DNA of 64,000 nucleotides from Paenibacillus taichungensis (GCF_003287275.1 NZ_QEVW01000006.1:620001-684000); one strand, 5' to 3'; shown: positions 1 to 8,680, numbered from the stretch's first letter. Numbers and translations: made by a program. The notes: a model not told the origin generated them from the letters alone.

Positions 1-43
1 GGTTATCCCCGGATTTCTTTGATCAATTTTAATAAGGATGATA

Positions 44-110
44 TCCGGTTATAAAGGCGAGCGCTTTGCTTCTACAGATTGGTACTGCACTCTCCGTTAT
101 CGTGTAAAAG
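44..110 (+). repeat. Dispersed ~55-bp repeat, copy 1
   Basis: The copy starts around TAAAGGCGAGC at position 51 and ends in CTCCGTTATCGTG near 108. The two ends are shared with copies at about 40717-40775 (plus) and 43110-43168 (minus). The middle is the most diverged of the three copies. It lies downstream of araD, in a stretch (1-188) where I see no gene. Confidence 0.6.
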
Positions 111-188
111 TTTGATACAACTTCATTGGTAGTAGTAACAAACAACTTATTCGCTTGAATTATTATCAACCGATCGCTACATATCAAA

Positions 189-884
189 TTACTTCTGTCC
201 GTAGTACGCGTCTTTTCCGTGTTTCCGCAAATAGTGTTTATCCAAAATGCCTTGCGGCAGTTCTTTTGCAAAGTTATTCAATTGCCGCGCATACAGGTTC
301 ATTTTGCACACTTCCTCCAGCACGACGCTGTTCACTACCGCCGACTTGGCGTCTTTGCCCCACGTGAACGGTGCATGACCATGAAGCAGAACTGCCGGGA
401 TTGCCATCACATCCAGCCCGCGCTGTTCAAATGTTTCAATAATGAGACGGCCCGTCTCCGCTTCGTATCCGCGATCAACTTCATCCTGGTTCAAGAAACG
501 GGCACAAGGTACGGCACCATAGAAGGTGTCAGCATGCGTCGTCCCCATCACGGGTACGTCCAGACCAGCTTGCGCCCAGATGGTCGCCCAGGTGGAATGA
601 GTATGCACAATACCACCGATTTCCGGGTAATGTTTGTACAGCACCGCGTGAGTCGCGGTATCCGAAGAAGGTCTCATTTCGCCCTCCACCACATTGCCGT
701 CCAGATCCACCACAACCATGTCGCTTGGCTTCATCCTGTCATAGCTGACACCGCTCGGTTTGATGACAAACAGGCCACTATCCCGATCCATCGCGCTGAC
801 ATTACCCCATGTAAACTTCACGAGTCCGTGCTTCGGCAGCTCCAGATTTGCCTCATAGACCTCTTCTTTCAGTTGTTCTAACAT
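189..884 (-). CDS. araD: L-ribulose-5-phosphate 4-epimerase
   Basis: This 231-residue class II aldolase-family enzyme converts L-ribulose 5-phosphate to D-xylulose 5-phosphate, the last step of arabinose entry into the pentose phosphate pathway. The length is that of Bacillus AraD (about 230). Visible family motifs are the substrate loop around KPSGVSYD, the metal-binding GGIVHTHSTWA segment in the middle, and GTTHADTFYGAVPC just after it. The start has a good ribosome binding site (GGGAGGG, 6 nt upstream). It follows the sugar kinase gene on the same strand; a 166-bp repeat element sits between the two. Control by AraR is inferred from the operator upstream of the kinase. No araA is present in the window. 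Confidence 0.93.
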   Translation of the reverse strand: MLEQLKEEVYEANLELPKHGLVKFTWGNVSAMDRDSGLFVIKPSGVSYDRMKPSDMVVVDLDGNVVEGEMRPSSDTATHAVLYKHYPEIGGIVHTHSTWATIWAQAGLDVPVMGTTHADTFYGAVPCARFLNQDEVDRGYEAETGRLIIETFEQRGLDVMAIPAVLLHGHAPFTWGKDAKSAVVNSVVLEEVCKMNLYARQLNNFAKELPQGILDKHYLRKHGKDAYYGQK

Positions 885-914
885 GTTATTCCCTCCCGTT
901 CTCTAATAGTGCGT

Positions 915-1080
915 GTTCAAAAAGTCGGTTTTCAGTACCGAGAAGATGGGATAAAGCTAGAAATGGAGTAGCGGAGCGTAGATAGAGCTACGTGAGCAAC
1001 GGACATTTCGGCTGAATTCCATATTCGATGTTGATGATGCCACTAGGCATCCTTCGTAATCAAAAGCGGTCTTTTTGAAC
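915..1080. mobile_element. MITE-like repeat with terminal inverted repeats
   Basis: The element runs between GTTCAAAAAG (915-924) and its exact reverse complement CTTTTTGAAC (1071-1080). The inverted similarity extends a further 8-9 bases imperfectly on both sides. It encodes nothing and has an internal hairpin (CGTAG/CTACG near 989-1004). The right end supplies the last codons and stop of the kinase gene (stop at 1060-1062). I recall similar sequences as common dispersed repeats in Paenibacillus genomes, but could not check this. No clear target-site duplication is visible. Confidence 0.6.
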
Positions 1081-2685
1081 ATCCTCTACCAGATGATCTA
1101 CCGCCGCCTGCTCAATCGCGAGGCCCTTCCGGTAACGTTCGATAAATGCTTCAAACCCTTTGACATCCGATGCATCCGGTGCAACTTCCTCACCCTGAAC
1201 ATCGCTGAAGACCTTCTGTTCCAGGAACACATCCAGGCTCTCCTGCTGATCCTTGTTGATCATGTACGAGGCCAGAAGCGCCATGCCCCATGCGCCGCCT
1301 TCGCCCGCTGTAGACATGACGGACACTGGCACATTCATCGCTGCGGCTACGATCCGCTGTCCGACAACGGGAGTCTTGAACAGACCACCATGAGCCAAAA
1401 TGCTGTCAATCGCCACATGCTCGTTCTTCGTCAAAATGTCCATGCCGAGCTTGAGTGCACCAAATGCGGTGAACAAATGCGTGCGCATAAAGTTCGCCAG
1501 ATTGAAGTTGCTTTCCGGGGAGCGGACGAACAATGGACGACCTTTGTCGATGCCCGTAATGTTTTCACCCGAGTAATAACCGTAGCTCAGCAAACCGCCA
1601 CCATCCGGGTCGGCTTCCAACGCCTTATTGAACATCACGCTGAACAATTTGCCGGTATCCACTTCGTAGCCCATTGCCTCAGAAAATTCACGGAATAATC
1701 CAAGCCAAGCGTTGATGTCGCTGGAGCAGTTGTTGGCATGCACCATGCCTACCGGACTACCGTCCGGCGTCGTAACCATATCGATCTCGGGATACACTTT
1801 GGATAATTCCTTTTCCAAGACAATCATTGCGAACACGGATGTGCCGACAGAAATGTTGCCCGTACGCTTCCTCACGCTATTCGTGGCTACCATGCCCGTT
1901 CCGGCATCACCTTCTGGCGGACAGAGTGGAATGCCTGACTGCAAATCATTCGAAGGATCAAGTAGCTTGGCTCCCGCTTCGGTTAACTCACCAGCATTCT
2001 CACCAGCGAGATATACCTTAGGAAGAAGATCCTCGACCTTCCACGGATAACCTTTGCTTGCGATCAGTTCATGGAACTGCTTGATCATGGACGGATGATA
2101 ATTATGCGTAAGCTCGTCGATGGGGAAAATGCCCGAAGCGTCGCCGATACCGATGGCTTTATTGCCCGTCAGCAGCAAGTGTATGTAACCCGCCAAGGTT
2201 GTCAGGTGATTGATGCGAGGCACATGCGCCTCTTCGTTCAAGATCGCTTGGTACAAGTGAGCGATGCTCCAACGTTCCGGAATATTGAACTGCAGACGAT
2301 CCGTCAGTTCTCTCGCAGCCTTCCCAGTAGTCGCGTTACGCCACGTCCGGAATGGTACCAGCAGTTCTCCCGCGCTATCCAATGCGATATATCCATGCAT
2401 CATGGCGGAGAATCCGATGGAGCCTACCGTTTGCAGCGTGATTCCGTATTTCCGCTCCACGTCTTGCTTCATTTCCCGATACGCAGTCTGAAGACCTGTG
2501 ATGATATCATCCTGGTTATACGTCCAATATCCGTCTTTCAGGAGGTTCTCCCATTCATAACTGCCTGACGCGATGGTCTCAAAACGTTCGTCAATCAGTA
2601 CCGCCTTGATCCGTGTCGATCCAAACTCGATGCCTAGTGAAGTAGCTCCCTTGGTAATCGCTTCTTTCATATCCACATGACTCAT
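1060..2685 (-). CDS. araB: FGGY-family sugar kinase, probable L-ribulokinase
   Basis: This 541-residue FGGY-type kinase has the N-terminal ATPase motif [15 protein letters not shown], a conserved GFSAMMHGY segment and [14 protein letters not shown] in the second domain. Between araD and araR the natural role is phosphorylation of L-ribulose. The N-terminal signature does not look like classical AraB, so it may belong to the non-orthologous ribulokinase group described in clostridia; this is from memory. Translation should start at 2685 (MSHVDM), because GAGAGGGGA lies 8-10 nt upstream; the open frame continues to 2838 but that would cross the promoter. The last codons (VQKDRF) and stop are formed by the terminal repeat of the adjacent MITE-like element. 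Expression is probably controlled by AraR and perhaps by catabolite repression. Confidence 0.8.
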   Translation of the reverse strand: MSHVDMKEAITKGATSLGIEFGSTRIKAVLIDERFETIASGSYEWENLLKDGYWTYNQDDIITGLQTAYREMKQDVERKYGITLQTVGSIGFSAMMHGYIALDSAGELLVPFRTWRNATTGKAARELTDRLQFNIPERWSIAHLYQAILNEEAHVPRINHLTTLAGYIHLLLTGNKAIGIGDASGIFPIDELTHNYHPSMIKQFHELIASKGYPWKVEDLLPKVYLAGENAGELTEAGAKLLDPSNDLQSGIPLCPPEGDAGTGMVATNSVRKRTGNISVGTSVFAMIVLEKELSKVYPEIDMVTTPDGSPVGMVHANNCSSDINAWLGLFREFSEAMGYEVDTGKLFSVMFNKALEADPDGGGLLSYGYYSGENITGIDKGRPLFVRSPESNFNLANFMRTHLFTAFGALKLGMDILTKNEHVAIDSILAHGGLFKTPVVGQRIVAAAMNVPVSVMSTAGEGGAWGMALLASYMINKDQQESLDVFLEQKVFSDVQGEEVAPDASDVKGFEAFIERYRKGLAIEQAAVDHLVEDVQKDRF

Positions 2686-2780
2686 GATCACGTAGTCCCC
2701 TCTCTGACCACAGTAGGTAAAGTAAAAATAGTTTTGCCTTGAAGATGATTGAAATAGATTCATATTTCGATTCATTGAAA

Positions 2781-2794
2781 AGAATGCGCTTTCC
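2781..2794 (-). promoter_or_regulatory. Possible CcpA catabolite-responsive element
   Basis: On the minus strand the bases read GGAAAGCGCATTCT, close to the cre consensus TGNAANCGNWNNCA apart from the first and last bases. It lies about 10-20 bp downstream of the predicted kinase start site, where a CcpA roadblock would be expected. Confidence 0.35.
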
Positions 2795-2809
2795 TTTTCT
2801 GACAGCCTT

Positions 2810-2838
2810 AGTATATTTTTTGTACGTACATTTGTCAA
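2810..2838 (-). promoter_or_regulatory. Kinase-araD promoter with AraR operator in the spacer
   Basis: On the minus strand there is a -35 TTGACA (2833-2838), a 17-bp spacer and a -10 TATACT (2810-2815). The spacer contains the palindrome TGTACGTACA (2821-2830), the core of the AraR box known from Bacillus subtilis. Repressor binding here would block RNA polymerase directly. Confidence 0.85.
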
Positions 2839-3013
2839 TAATATATAATAGTTATACTTACATCAGTTAAGATATAACGTCTAAATGATCTCATTTCTGT
2901 GCTTAAAAGGTTATTTTGTAGGGTACACATTTCTGTTTAAGGATGGGAATTGTACGGTTTATTTTGTAAAACTGGCTGCTTTATTTCCATTCAGATCGAT
3001 TCATGATAAAATA

Positions 3014-3023
3014 TGTACGTACA
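3014..3023. promoter_or_regulatory. AraR operator in front of araR
   Basis: This is a second exact TGTACGTACA palindrome. It lies just after a weak plus-strand promoter (TTTCCA at 2984-2989, 17 bp, TAAAAT at 3007-3012), so it would cover the start site and give autorepression. Its centre is 193 bp from the operator in front of the kinase gene. Confidence 0.75.
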
Positions 3024-3061
3024 ACTATGGATATGACGATGTTTTTTATAGATAAGTAACG

Positions 3062-4171
3062 ATGAAAGAAGTGGACTGCGTGAAGCCAAAGTATCAGGTC
3101 ATCATTGACGATATCAAAAGCAATATCCTATCGGGAACCTATAGCGTAGGCGAACAAATCCCTACCGAATCCGCACTGCAGGACAGCTACAACGTGAGCC
3201 GCCAGACGGTGAGAAAGGCCATTTTGGAGCTATCGAACGAGGGCTTTTTGAGAAGTGAGAAGGGTTCCGGAACCTATGTAAGCAATCTGTATCGATCCAG
3301 AACCGGCGGGAACACGATGAAAAAAACAATCGGCGTCATCACGACGTACATCTCCGATTACATCTTCCCCTCCATTATCCGCGGTATTGAAGGCCGATTG
3401 AATGAGGACAATTATTCATTGCTGTTAGCCAGCACCAACAACGACGTTGCACAAGAGAAAAAGGCGCTCGAGATGATGCTGTCCTACGGTGTGGATGGCC
3501 TTATCGTCGAACCGACCAAGAGTAATCTGTACAACCCCAACATAGCGTACTACCTTTCCTTTAAAGAGCAGGACGTACCGTTTACGATGATCAATGCTTT
3601 TTATGAAGAACTGGAGGTGCCTTTCTTCTGTCTGGATGACGTGCAGTCAAGCTACCTGGCTACCCGGGAACTGATCGCCAAAGGACATAGCCAGATCGGC
3701 ATTATCGCGAAAATGGATGATTTACAAGGGAAGTATCGGATGAAGGGATATATCAAAGCGCTGGGCGAAGCCAAGTTGCGGTTTCATCCCGAGCAAGTGC
3801 TTTCGTTCGATACGGCATCGAAGCCGGACCTCTCCACCAATCTGGAGGTGTTTCTGGAGGAAAACAGAGATGCGCTGACCTCCCTTGTCTGTTATAACGA
3901 TGAGGTGGGGCTGGAAGTCGTACATGCATGTAGAAAGCTTGGCATTTCCATTCCAGACGAGTTATCCATTATCGGCCAGGACAATTCATACATCGCCAAG
4001 AACGCAAACATCAAACTTACAACATTAACCCACCCCCAGGAACAAATGGGCCGTGACGCTGCGGATTGGGTCATCAAGAAACTGCAGGGCAAAAAGGATC
4101 TGCCCACAAACACCTATTACCAGCCCGTGCTGGTTGAGGGCGAGACAGTGAAAGAGATTGAGTTGGAGTAG
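3062..4171 (+). CDS. araR: Arabinose-responsive repressor AraR (GntR-LacI hybrid)
   Basis: This roughly 369-residue regulator has an N-terminal GntR winged helix (about residues 8-75, with NVSRQTVRKAI as the recognition region) joined to a LacI/periplasmic-binding-type effector domain (about 85-365). That architecture and length are those of Bacillus AraR (362 residues). It is divergent from the kinase-araD genes and has AraR boxes on both sides of the intergenic region. The ATG at 3062 has no clear ribosome binding site. A GTG at 3080 (giving VKPKYQ, aligned with the usual AraR start) has AAGAAGTGG upstream and may be the true start. A terminator follows at 4280-4300. Confidence 0.92.
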   Translation: MKEVDCVKPKYQVIIDDIKSNILSGTYSVGEQIPTESALQDSYNVSRQTVRKAILELSNEGFLRSEKGSGTYVSNLYRSRTGGNTMKKTIGVITTYISDYIFPSIIRGIEGRLNEDNYSLLLASTNNDVAQEKKALEMMLSYGVDGLIVEPTKSNLYNPNIAYYLSFKEQDVPFTMINAFYEELEVPFFCLDDVQSSYLATRELIAKGHSQIGIIAKMDDLQGKYRMKGYIKALGEAKLRFHPEQVLSFDTASKPDLSTNLEVFLEENRDALTSLVCYNDEVGLEVVHACRKLGISIPDELSIIGQDNSYIAKNANIKLTTLTHPQEQMGRDAADWVIKKLQGKKDLPTNTYYQPVLVEGETVKEIELE

Positions 4172-4279
4172 TATTGGGACCGAGGTTTGGTTAATGGGGA
4201 TTGCTCCATAAAAGGGATATCACAATCTCAACCACCCGCCTTTTTTCTGTGGTCACCATGTTCTTGCTGAAATACGAAA

Positions 4280-4310
4280 AGGCTGCCGTAATGGCAGCCT
4301 AAGATTTTTT
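4280..4310 (+). terminator. Rho-independent terminator of araR
   Basis: An 8-bp perfect stem, AGGCTGCC/GGCAGCCT (4280-4287, 4293-4300), is followed closely by a run of six T. Confidence 0.85.
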
Positions 4311-4384
4311 GCTTTGGTCTTTCTTTTTAACTAAAACGGGAACTAAACTCGTAAGGAGTATCTCTCCCAATGGAGAGGCCTCCG

Positions 4385-5029
4385 TTATTTTGTGATACCA
4401 TTCCAGAACGTCAGCTCGTCAATGGGCAGTCGAGTCGTCGGATGCCCCGGTTGCGAGGCTTTGCCAATGGAAATGAGAATGGTTGGAACATAACGATCGG
4501 GAATATCGAATGCTTCAATAAATTTATTTTTATCGTATCCAGCCATTGGAACGGTATCATAACCACGCGCTTTGGCTGCGAGCATGAACTGCATCGATAA
4601 TAGACCACAATCAAATATTACGCCGTCCTTGATATATTGAGAATCCATGCTTCCCAGCATTCCCTTCATGTTGGTAACCAACGAATCCTTAACTTCCTTC
4701 GTCATATAACCAGCTTCTACAGAAGCGTCGTAAACGGAATCCACCTGTTGGATATACTCCAAATCACCCAGCACCGCAATAACGGCCGAGGCATCTACCA
4801 CCTGCTGCTGGTTATTCGCGATGGGAAGCAATTGTTCTTTCAATGCCTGATCATTAAAGACAATGAATTTCCATGGCTGCATATTCGCGCCAGATGGAGC
4901 AAGTGCTGCTTCAGTCAGAATATCTTTCAATTCCTCCTCTGAAATGTTGACCGCAGGATCGTAATGCCGTACAGAACGTCTTTCCTTTACCACTTCCATG
5001 AAGCTTTGCTCTTGTTTTACGCTCTCCAT
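4385..5029 (-). CDS. Nitroreductase-family FMN oxidoreductase
   Basis: This 214-residue NAD(P)H-dependent flavoenzyme belongs to the nitroreductase family. The N-terminal FMN-binding motif VKERRSVRHYDP (residues 14-25) and APSGANMQPWKF (residues 43-54) are typical; the C-terminal half carries the family pattern DCGLLSMQFMLAAKARG and a GYD segment. The physiological substrate cannot be told; quinones, nitro compounds and flavin reduction are all known in the family. The start has GGGAGG 9 nt upstream. It lies downstream of an Rrf2-type regulator on the same strand, with a promoter and two palindromes between them, so it is probably that regulator's target. Confidence 0.88.
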   Translation of the reverse strand: MESVKQEQSFMEVVKERRSVRHYDPAVNISEEELKDILTEAALAPSGANMQPWKFIVFNDQALKEQLLPIANNQQQVVDASAVIAVLGDLEYIQQVDSVYDASVEAGYMTKEVKDSLVTNMKGMLGSMDSQYIKDGVIFDCGLLSMQFMLAAKARGYDTVPMAGYDKNKFIEAFDIPDRYVPTILISIGKASQPGHPTTRLPIDELTFWNGITK

Positions 5030-5048
5030 CCCGTTTTGCCTCCCATAT

Positions 5049-5078
5049 ATTATACTGTGTATTATATGGCACAGTTAA
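5049..5078 (-). promoter_or_regulatory. Nitroreductase promoter with operator dyad 1
   Basis: On the minus strand there is a -35-like TTAACT (5073-5078), an 18-bp spacer and a perfect -10 TATAAT (5049-5054). The dyad ACTGTG-N10-CACAGT (5054-5075) fills the spacer. A regulator bound here would occlude the promoter. Confidence 0.7.
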
Positions 5079-5100
5079 AGATAAAAAAATAAACCACTTA

Positions 5101-5122
5101 ACTGTGCTAATATAAGCACAGT
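5101..5122. promoter_or_regulatory. Operator dyad 2, same half-site
   Basis: ACTGTGC (5101-5107) and GCACAGT (5116-5122) form a perfect 7-bp dyad with an 8-bp AT-rich centre. It has the same length and half-site as the dyad at 5054-5075, and the two centres are 47 bp apart. It lies just past the stop codon of the Rrf2 gene. Confidence 0.7.
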
Positions 5123-5144
5123 ATATATGTGGATGGGTATGTTG

Positions 5145-5594
5145 TCAATTCTCCATTATCGGACTCATTCGTTTGGCCATGTCGGCAATGGTGTATTTTC
5201 TCAGAATTTCCAACACGCTATGATTAATTTCCCCCGTTATATCATTGAACATGTCATGCATCTGCATACCAAAGGAGTGATCGCCTGTGGAATCCAGCAT
5301 TCCTTCACACAGCGATGCCTCGGTCTGAAGCGAAAGATATATATCGGCCAGTGTCACCGATTCCGGTGGCTGCTTCATGCGATAACCTCCGTCGCGTCCT
5401 TCACGGACCTCCAGAATATTCTCTTGAGCAAGTTTGGCCAATATTCGGCGAATCAATGTTGCTTCTGAGCATAATTGATTGGCGATATTGTTACTTGGAT
5501 AGCGGTTAGAACTATTAGACATGAACACAAGGGCCTGCAATGCCAAGCCGAATGCCTTGCTATTGGAGGGACAGGTGTGTTTGGCCTTTTTCAT
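5145..5594 (-). CDS. Rrf2-family transcriptional regulator
   Basis: This 149-residue protein has the Rrf2 N-terminal winged helix: SNNIANQLCSEATLIRRIL as the helix-turn-helix, followed by the wing LEVREGRDGGYRM and the conserved VTLADIY segment. Three cysteines (one near the N-terminus, one within the helix-turn-helix, one in SLCEGM) could serve redox or metal sensing, but they do not form the CX2-5C cluster pattern of iron-sulfur Rrf2 proteins. The start at 5594 (MKKAKH) is chosen because AAGGGAG lies about 10 nt upstream. It is followed by the nitroreductase gene, and the paired dyads in the gap are its likely binding sites. Confidence 0.87.
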   Translation of the reverse strand: MKKAKHTCPSNSKAFGLALQALVFMSNSSNRYPSNNIANQLCSEATLIRRILAKLAQENILEVREGRDGGYRMKQPPESVTLADIYLSLQTEASLCEGMLDSTGDHSFGMQMHDMFNDITGEINHSVLEILRKYTIADMAKRMSPIMEN

Positions 5595-5720
5595 CGTACA
5601 GGGCTCCCTTCTTCGTTGCGTCCTGTGTGAATTATAGCAAACCCCCAACTCCCCTTCAACACAGCATCGAGGTTTGCAGACAACAGCTTGCTACGGTAAG
5701 CCAGAAGGTACACGCCAAAG

Positions 5721-5745
5721 AACCCCGGTTACTATAACCGAGGTT
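5721..5745. terminator. Hairpin between the LRR and Rrf2 genes
   Basis: Arms of 11 bp (5721-5731 and 5735-5745, AACCCCGGTTA and TAACCGAGGTT) surround a 3-base loop. The single mismatch becomes a G-U pair in the minus-strand transcript. The T tail is short (CTTT), so termination of the leucine-rich-repeat gene may be weak. Confidence 0.5.
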
Positions 5746-5778
5746 TATTTGCCATAGAGGAATTCGTATTATTCGGGT

Positions 5779-6531
5779 TTATTCCTCATCTTCCTTTTCC
5801 AAACTCACAATGATGCCTTTCTTCTCCAGGTTTTTCACAACCTGCTCAGCCTGTTCATTCAATGGATTGCCAGCCAACGATACCTCTATTAAATGGGGGA
5901 TGGTCTCGAGTACTTCAATATCCTGAATGAGGTTGTCCTCCACATAAAGATACTCCAATGTCGGATGATTCTTTAATGGTGTCAAATCTTGAATTTTATT
6001 GTCATTCATGATGATCCATTCTACATTTAACTTTTGAAGAGGGCCTAGGTCTGCCACCTGATTGCCGCTGGCAAGCAAACTGGTCAACTTATGTAGATTT
6101 TTCAATGGGGCTAAATTTTTAATTTGGTTACCGCTAATCAATAAACTTTCTAAACGACTTAACCCGGAGAGAGGGGATAGATCTTTGATCTGATTCCCTT
6201 CAAGAACTAGGAATTCTATTTTTTTTAACTTGCTGAGCGGTGTAATATTTTTAATATTATGGCCGGGCAGAATTAGATCTACCAGGTTAACGGCATTTTC
6301 AAGCCCTTGCAGGTTGGAAATCTTGTTTTTGGTATCCTCGGCATATATCGATTTTAATTTCTTCAAGTCGCTCAACTTCAATTCTTTTTTTGAAGATATC
6401 TTCAAAGTTGTCCGAATAACTTTGGTCAGAGCCACATCTTTAATAACGGGGGCGGCAGACATGGCTGTTGCCGGTAATAATACGAGAACCAAACAGAATA
6501 CGATTAACCTTTTTACAAATGAAGTGGGCAT
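5779..6531 (-). CDS. Secreted leucine-rich-repeat protein
   Basis: This 250-residue protein has an N-terminal signal peptide (hydrophobic LIVFCLVLVLLPATAMS, cleavage likely after AMSA near residue 26). About five 22-residue leucine-rich repeats of internalin type follow, seen as repeated 'L..L..I..L.LSGNQI..L.PL' patterns over residues 65-235. The C-terminus is charged and has no membrane anchor or sorting signal, so it is probably released or loosely wall-bound. LRR proteins bind other proteins; no partner is indicated. AAAGGAGACCGAT precedes the start. The N-terminal block before the repeats (residues 28-60) resembles the cap found in internalin-like proteins. Confidence 0.85.
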   Translation of the reverse strand: MPTSFVKRLIVFCLVLVLLPATAMSAAPVIKDVALTKVIRTTLKISSKKELKLSDLKKLKSIYAEDTKNKISNLQGLENAVNLVDLILPGHNIKNITPLSKLKKIEFLVLEGNQIKDLSPLSGLSRLESLLISGNQIKNLAPLKNLHKLTSLLASGNQVADLGPLQKLNVEWIIMNDNKIQDLTPLKNHPTLEYLYVEDNLIQDIEVLETIPHLIEVSLAGNPLNEQAEQVVKNLEKKGIIVSLEKEDEE

Positions 6532-6695
6532 ATCGGTCTCCTTTAAGCATCTTGAATTATGTGTCAGCTGTAATCATATAAAATATAAAGCTTCCAGAAA
6601 TGAACATCTTTTACGATAGTACTTCCTTTCTACAACTGTGTCCATAAAGTAGTCAGGAGGCAATACATAATTGAGTAAAGTGGAGGAGGGTATCC

Positions 6696-7739
6696 ATGAA
6701 CGTCGGGTCAGCACGAAAAGCAGCATATGAGTGGGTTATGGAGCATGCCAGCAAGGAGAATGGATTCAAAGGGGCCTATTTCAGTGGTTCAACAATAGAC
6801 TTGCCTGATGACAAAGAGTTGTCAGCTACCTCCGATATCGATGTTGTGGTCATTACGGAAGAAGCTACACCCCCGCTAAAGCTTGGGAAGTTTCTCTACC
6901 GTGGTGCTTTGGTCGAAGTAACGTATCTGTCTTGGATACAGATCGCCTCAGCCCAAGAGGTGCTGTCATCCTATCATCTGGCAGGCAGCTTCCGTGTGGA
7001 CACGATCATTGCTGATCCCACCGGGCATCTAACCAGACTTCAAAAAGAGGTATCTCTCCATTTTGCCGAGCAAGTATGGGTACAACGCCGATGCGAAAAC
7101 GCTCGGCAAAGAATCGAAAATGGGCTGCGGGAAATACATGCTGATGCACCATTGCATGACAAGGTAACTGCTTGGTTGTTCCCGACCGGAGTGACTACAC
7201 ATATGTTACTTGTTGCAGCGCTTCGTAATCCGACTGTGCGCCTCCGCTACCTTGCTACACGTGAGGTACTTGAAGAATACGGCTACACCGATCTGTACGA
7301 GAATCTGCTGGAGCTGCTCGGTTGTGCTCACGTGAATGCTCAACGTGTCGAGTATCATCTAGAAGAACTCGCCCACACATTTGACATTGCTGCGGCAGCA
7401 GCTAGGACGCCTTTCTTTTTCAGTACCGACATCACCGCAACTGCTCGTCCTATTGCCATTGATGGTAGTCGTGCACTCATTCAGTCCGGATTCCATCGTG
7501 AAGCGGTATTCTGGATCGTCGCAACCTTTGCCCGCTGCCATAAAATTCTGGAGGCTGATGCTCCTCCTGGGATACAAGAAGCACTAACTCCAGCCTTTGA
7601 AGCAGCTATCGCTGATCTTGGTATTGCTTCTACCAAGGACCTTATCCGTCGCGCCAATGACGTTACTAAATTCCTACCTAGACTTTGGGAGACTTGTGAA
7701 GCGATCATATCGTCTAATCCTGGCATTGTAGGCAAGTAA
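6696..7739 (+). CDS. Nucleotidyltransferase-fold protein
   Basis: This 347-residue soluble protein has a minimal nucleotidyltransferase signature: FSGSTIDLPDDKELSATSD followed by IDVVVI (residues 28-53), that is G-S then D-x-D, the metal-binding core of polymerase-beta-fold enzymes. A later acidic residue in RGALVEVTYL may complete the triad. The rest is helical and resembles the accessory part of antibiotic nucleotidyltransferases and similar proteins; no specific substrate can be named. GGAGGAGGG precedes the start at good distance. It stands alone between divergent and convergent neighbours. Confidence 0.75.
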   Translation: MNVGSARKAAYEWVMEHASKENGFKGAYFSGSTIDLPDDKELSATSDIDVVVITEEATPPLKLGKFLYRGALVEVTYLSWIQIASAQEVLSSYHLAGSFRVDTIIADPTGHLTRLQKEVSLHFAEQVWVQRRCENARQRIENGLREIHADAPLHDKVTAWLFPTGVTTHMLLVAALRNPTVRLRYLATREVLEEYGYTDLYENLLELLGCAHVNAQRVEYHLEELAHTFDIAAAAARTPFFFSTDITATARPIAIDGSRALIQSGFHREAVFWIVATFARCHKILEADAPPGIQEALTPAFEAAIADLGIASTKDLIRRANDVTKFLPRLWETCEAIISSNPGIVGK

Positions 7740-7840
7740 TATAGCTGCTTTATTCAGATATACTCCAAACATTATATGATAAACACTTACATGGCTATAA
7801 TTAGTTCTCAGTGGCGTTCATACTCTAAACTACTTTTCTC

Positions 7841-8650
7841 CTATTTGAATTTAATGTCAGCCACTTGACCACGTTCAACAAAACCTATATTTTGATAAAC
7901 CTTATTCGCATCAGGGTTTTTCAGATCGGCATATAGCATCGGTTCTAAACTCTCTGATATGAGGATAGAAGATAATTCTGCCACAACTGCACTTGCATAT
8001 CCATTCTTACGAAAGGCAGACGGTGTGTATACTGCATTAATTCTCGCATGTCTCGGAGAGCGATGTGCAATATTAGCCATGGACACAGGGTGACCATCTA
8101 CCAGCCATAGATACAGATTACCTGTTTCTATTACCGACTCTGCTGCTGAGATTTGACTAGACGGTTCAACTTTAACTCCATAAGCTCCCTCTGAGAAGCC
8201 AGCTAAAAATTCCGCCACTTTCTCCAAATGCTGTCTTGTGGCTAGGTGCAATATCCCTTCTACATGAACTGGCTTCCTTACCTGTGAACAAACGTAGGAT
8301 TCCATAATCATATAAGGGACAAATTCAAGCCCATTAGCCTCTGAATATACTTTAGCAAAGTGTTCAACAGTCGTCCGATCTCCTGATATACCCGGAAGCT
8401 CATTTCCCTTGAGAATTTCTAAAAGTTCTTGCAAGAGCTTTTTCTTTGGTTCAGCTGCAAGTTCTTTGGAAACCCATAACCAAGCGTTGTGCCCTTCTGA
8501 CTGGGCAAAGACCATTGTTTCATTAGATGCTTTTAGACAGATTGAACGCTCTGACTCGCAAATACGATGAATAAGATTGTACTGAACTTCATCGGCCATA
8601 AACATACTCTGACGCAGCACTTGATCTTTTACACCAAACTTTTGCCACAT
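7841..8650 (-). CDS. GNAT N-acetyltransferase behind a T-box leader
   Basis: This 269-residue protein has a clear GNAT acetyl-CoA-binding domain in its C-terminal half (about residues 165-265; INAVYTPSAFRKNGYASAVV contains the pyrophosphate-loop region, and NPDANKVYQNIGFVERG is the typical end). The N-terminal half looks like a second, degenerate GNAT or substrate domain. The start at 8650 (MWQKFG) is set by GAGGAGGAA just upstream. The gene is preceded by a complete T-box riboswitch with an apparent isoleucine specifier, so it should be made when tRNA-Ile is uncharged. An acetyltransferase under such control could act on an amino acid, a peptide antibiotic or a tRNA-synthetase inhibitor; this is inference. 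Confidence 0.87.
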   Translation of the reverse strand: MWQKFGVKDQVLRQSMFMADEVQYNLIHRICESERSICLKASNETMVFAQSEGHNAWLWVSKELAAEPKKKLLQELLEILKGNELPGISGDRTTVEHFAKVYSEANGLEFVPYMIMESYVCSQVRKPVHVEGILHLATRQHLEKVAEFLAGFSEGAYGVKVEPSSQISAAESVIETGNLYLWLVDGHPVSMANIAHRSPRHARINAVYTPSAFRKNGYASAVVAELSSILISESLEPMLYADLKNPDANKVYQNIGFVERGQVADIKFK

Positions 8651-8680
8651 ACCAATTCCTCCTCGGTTCATAAAAAATAC

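Noticed and set aside
29..271. Minus-strand open frame at the left edge
   Set aside because: It runs through the dispersed repeat and overlaps the end of araD; no ribosome binding site or family features.
905..1059. Upstream extension or continuation of the kinase reading frame
   Set aside because: The stop at 1060-1062 is clear; the rest is the non-coding repeat element.
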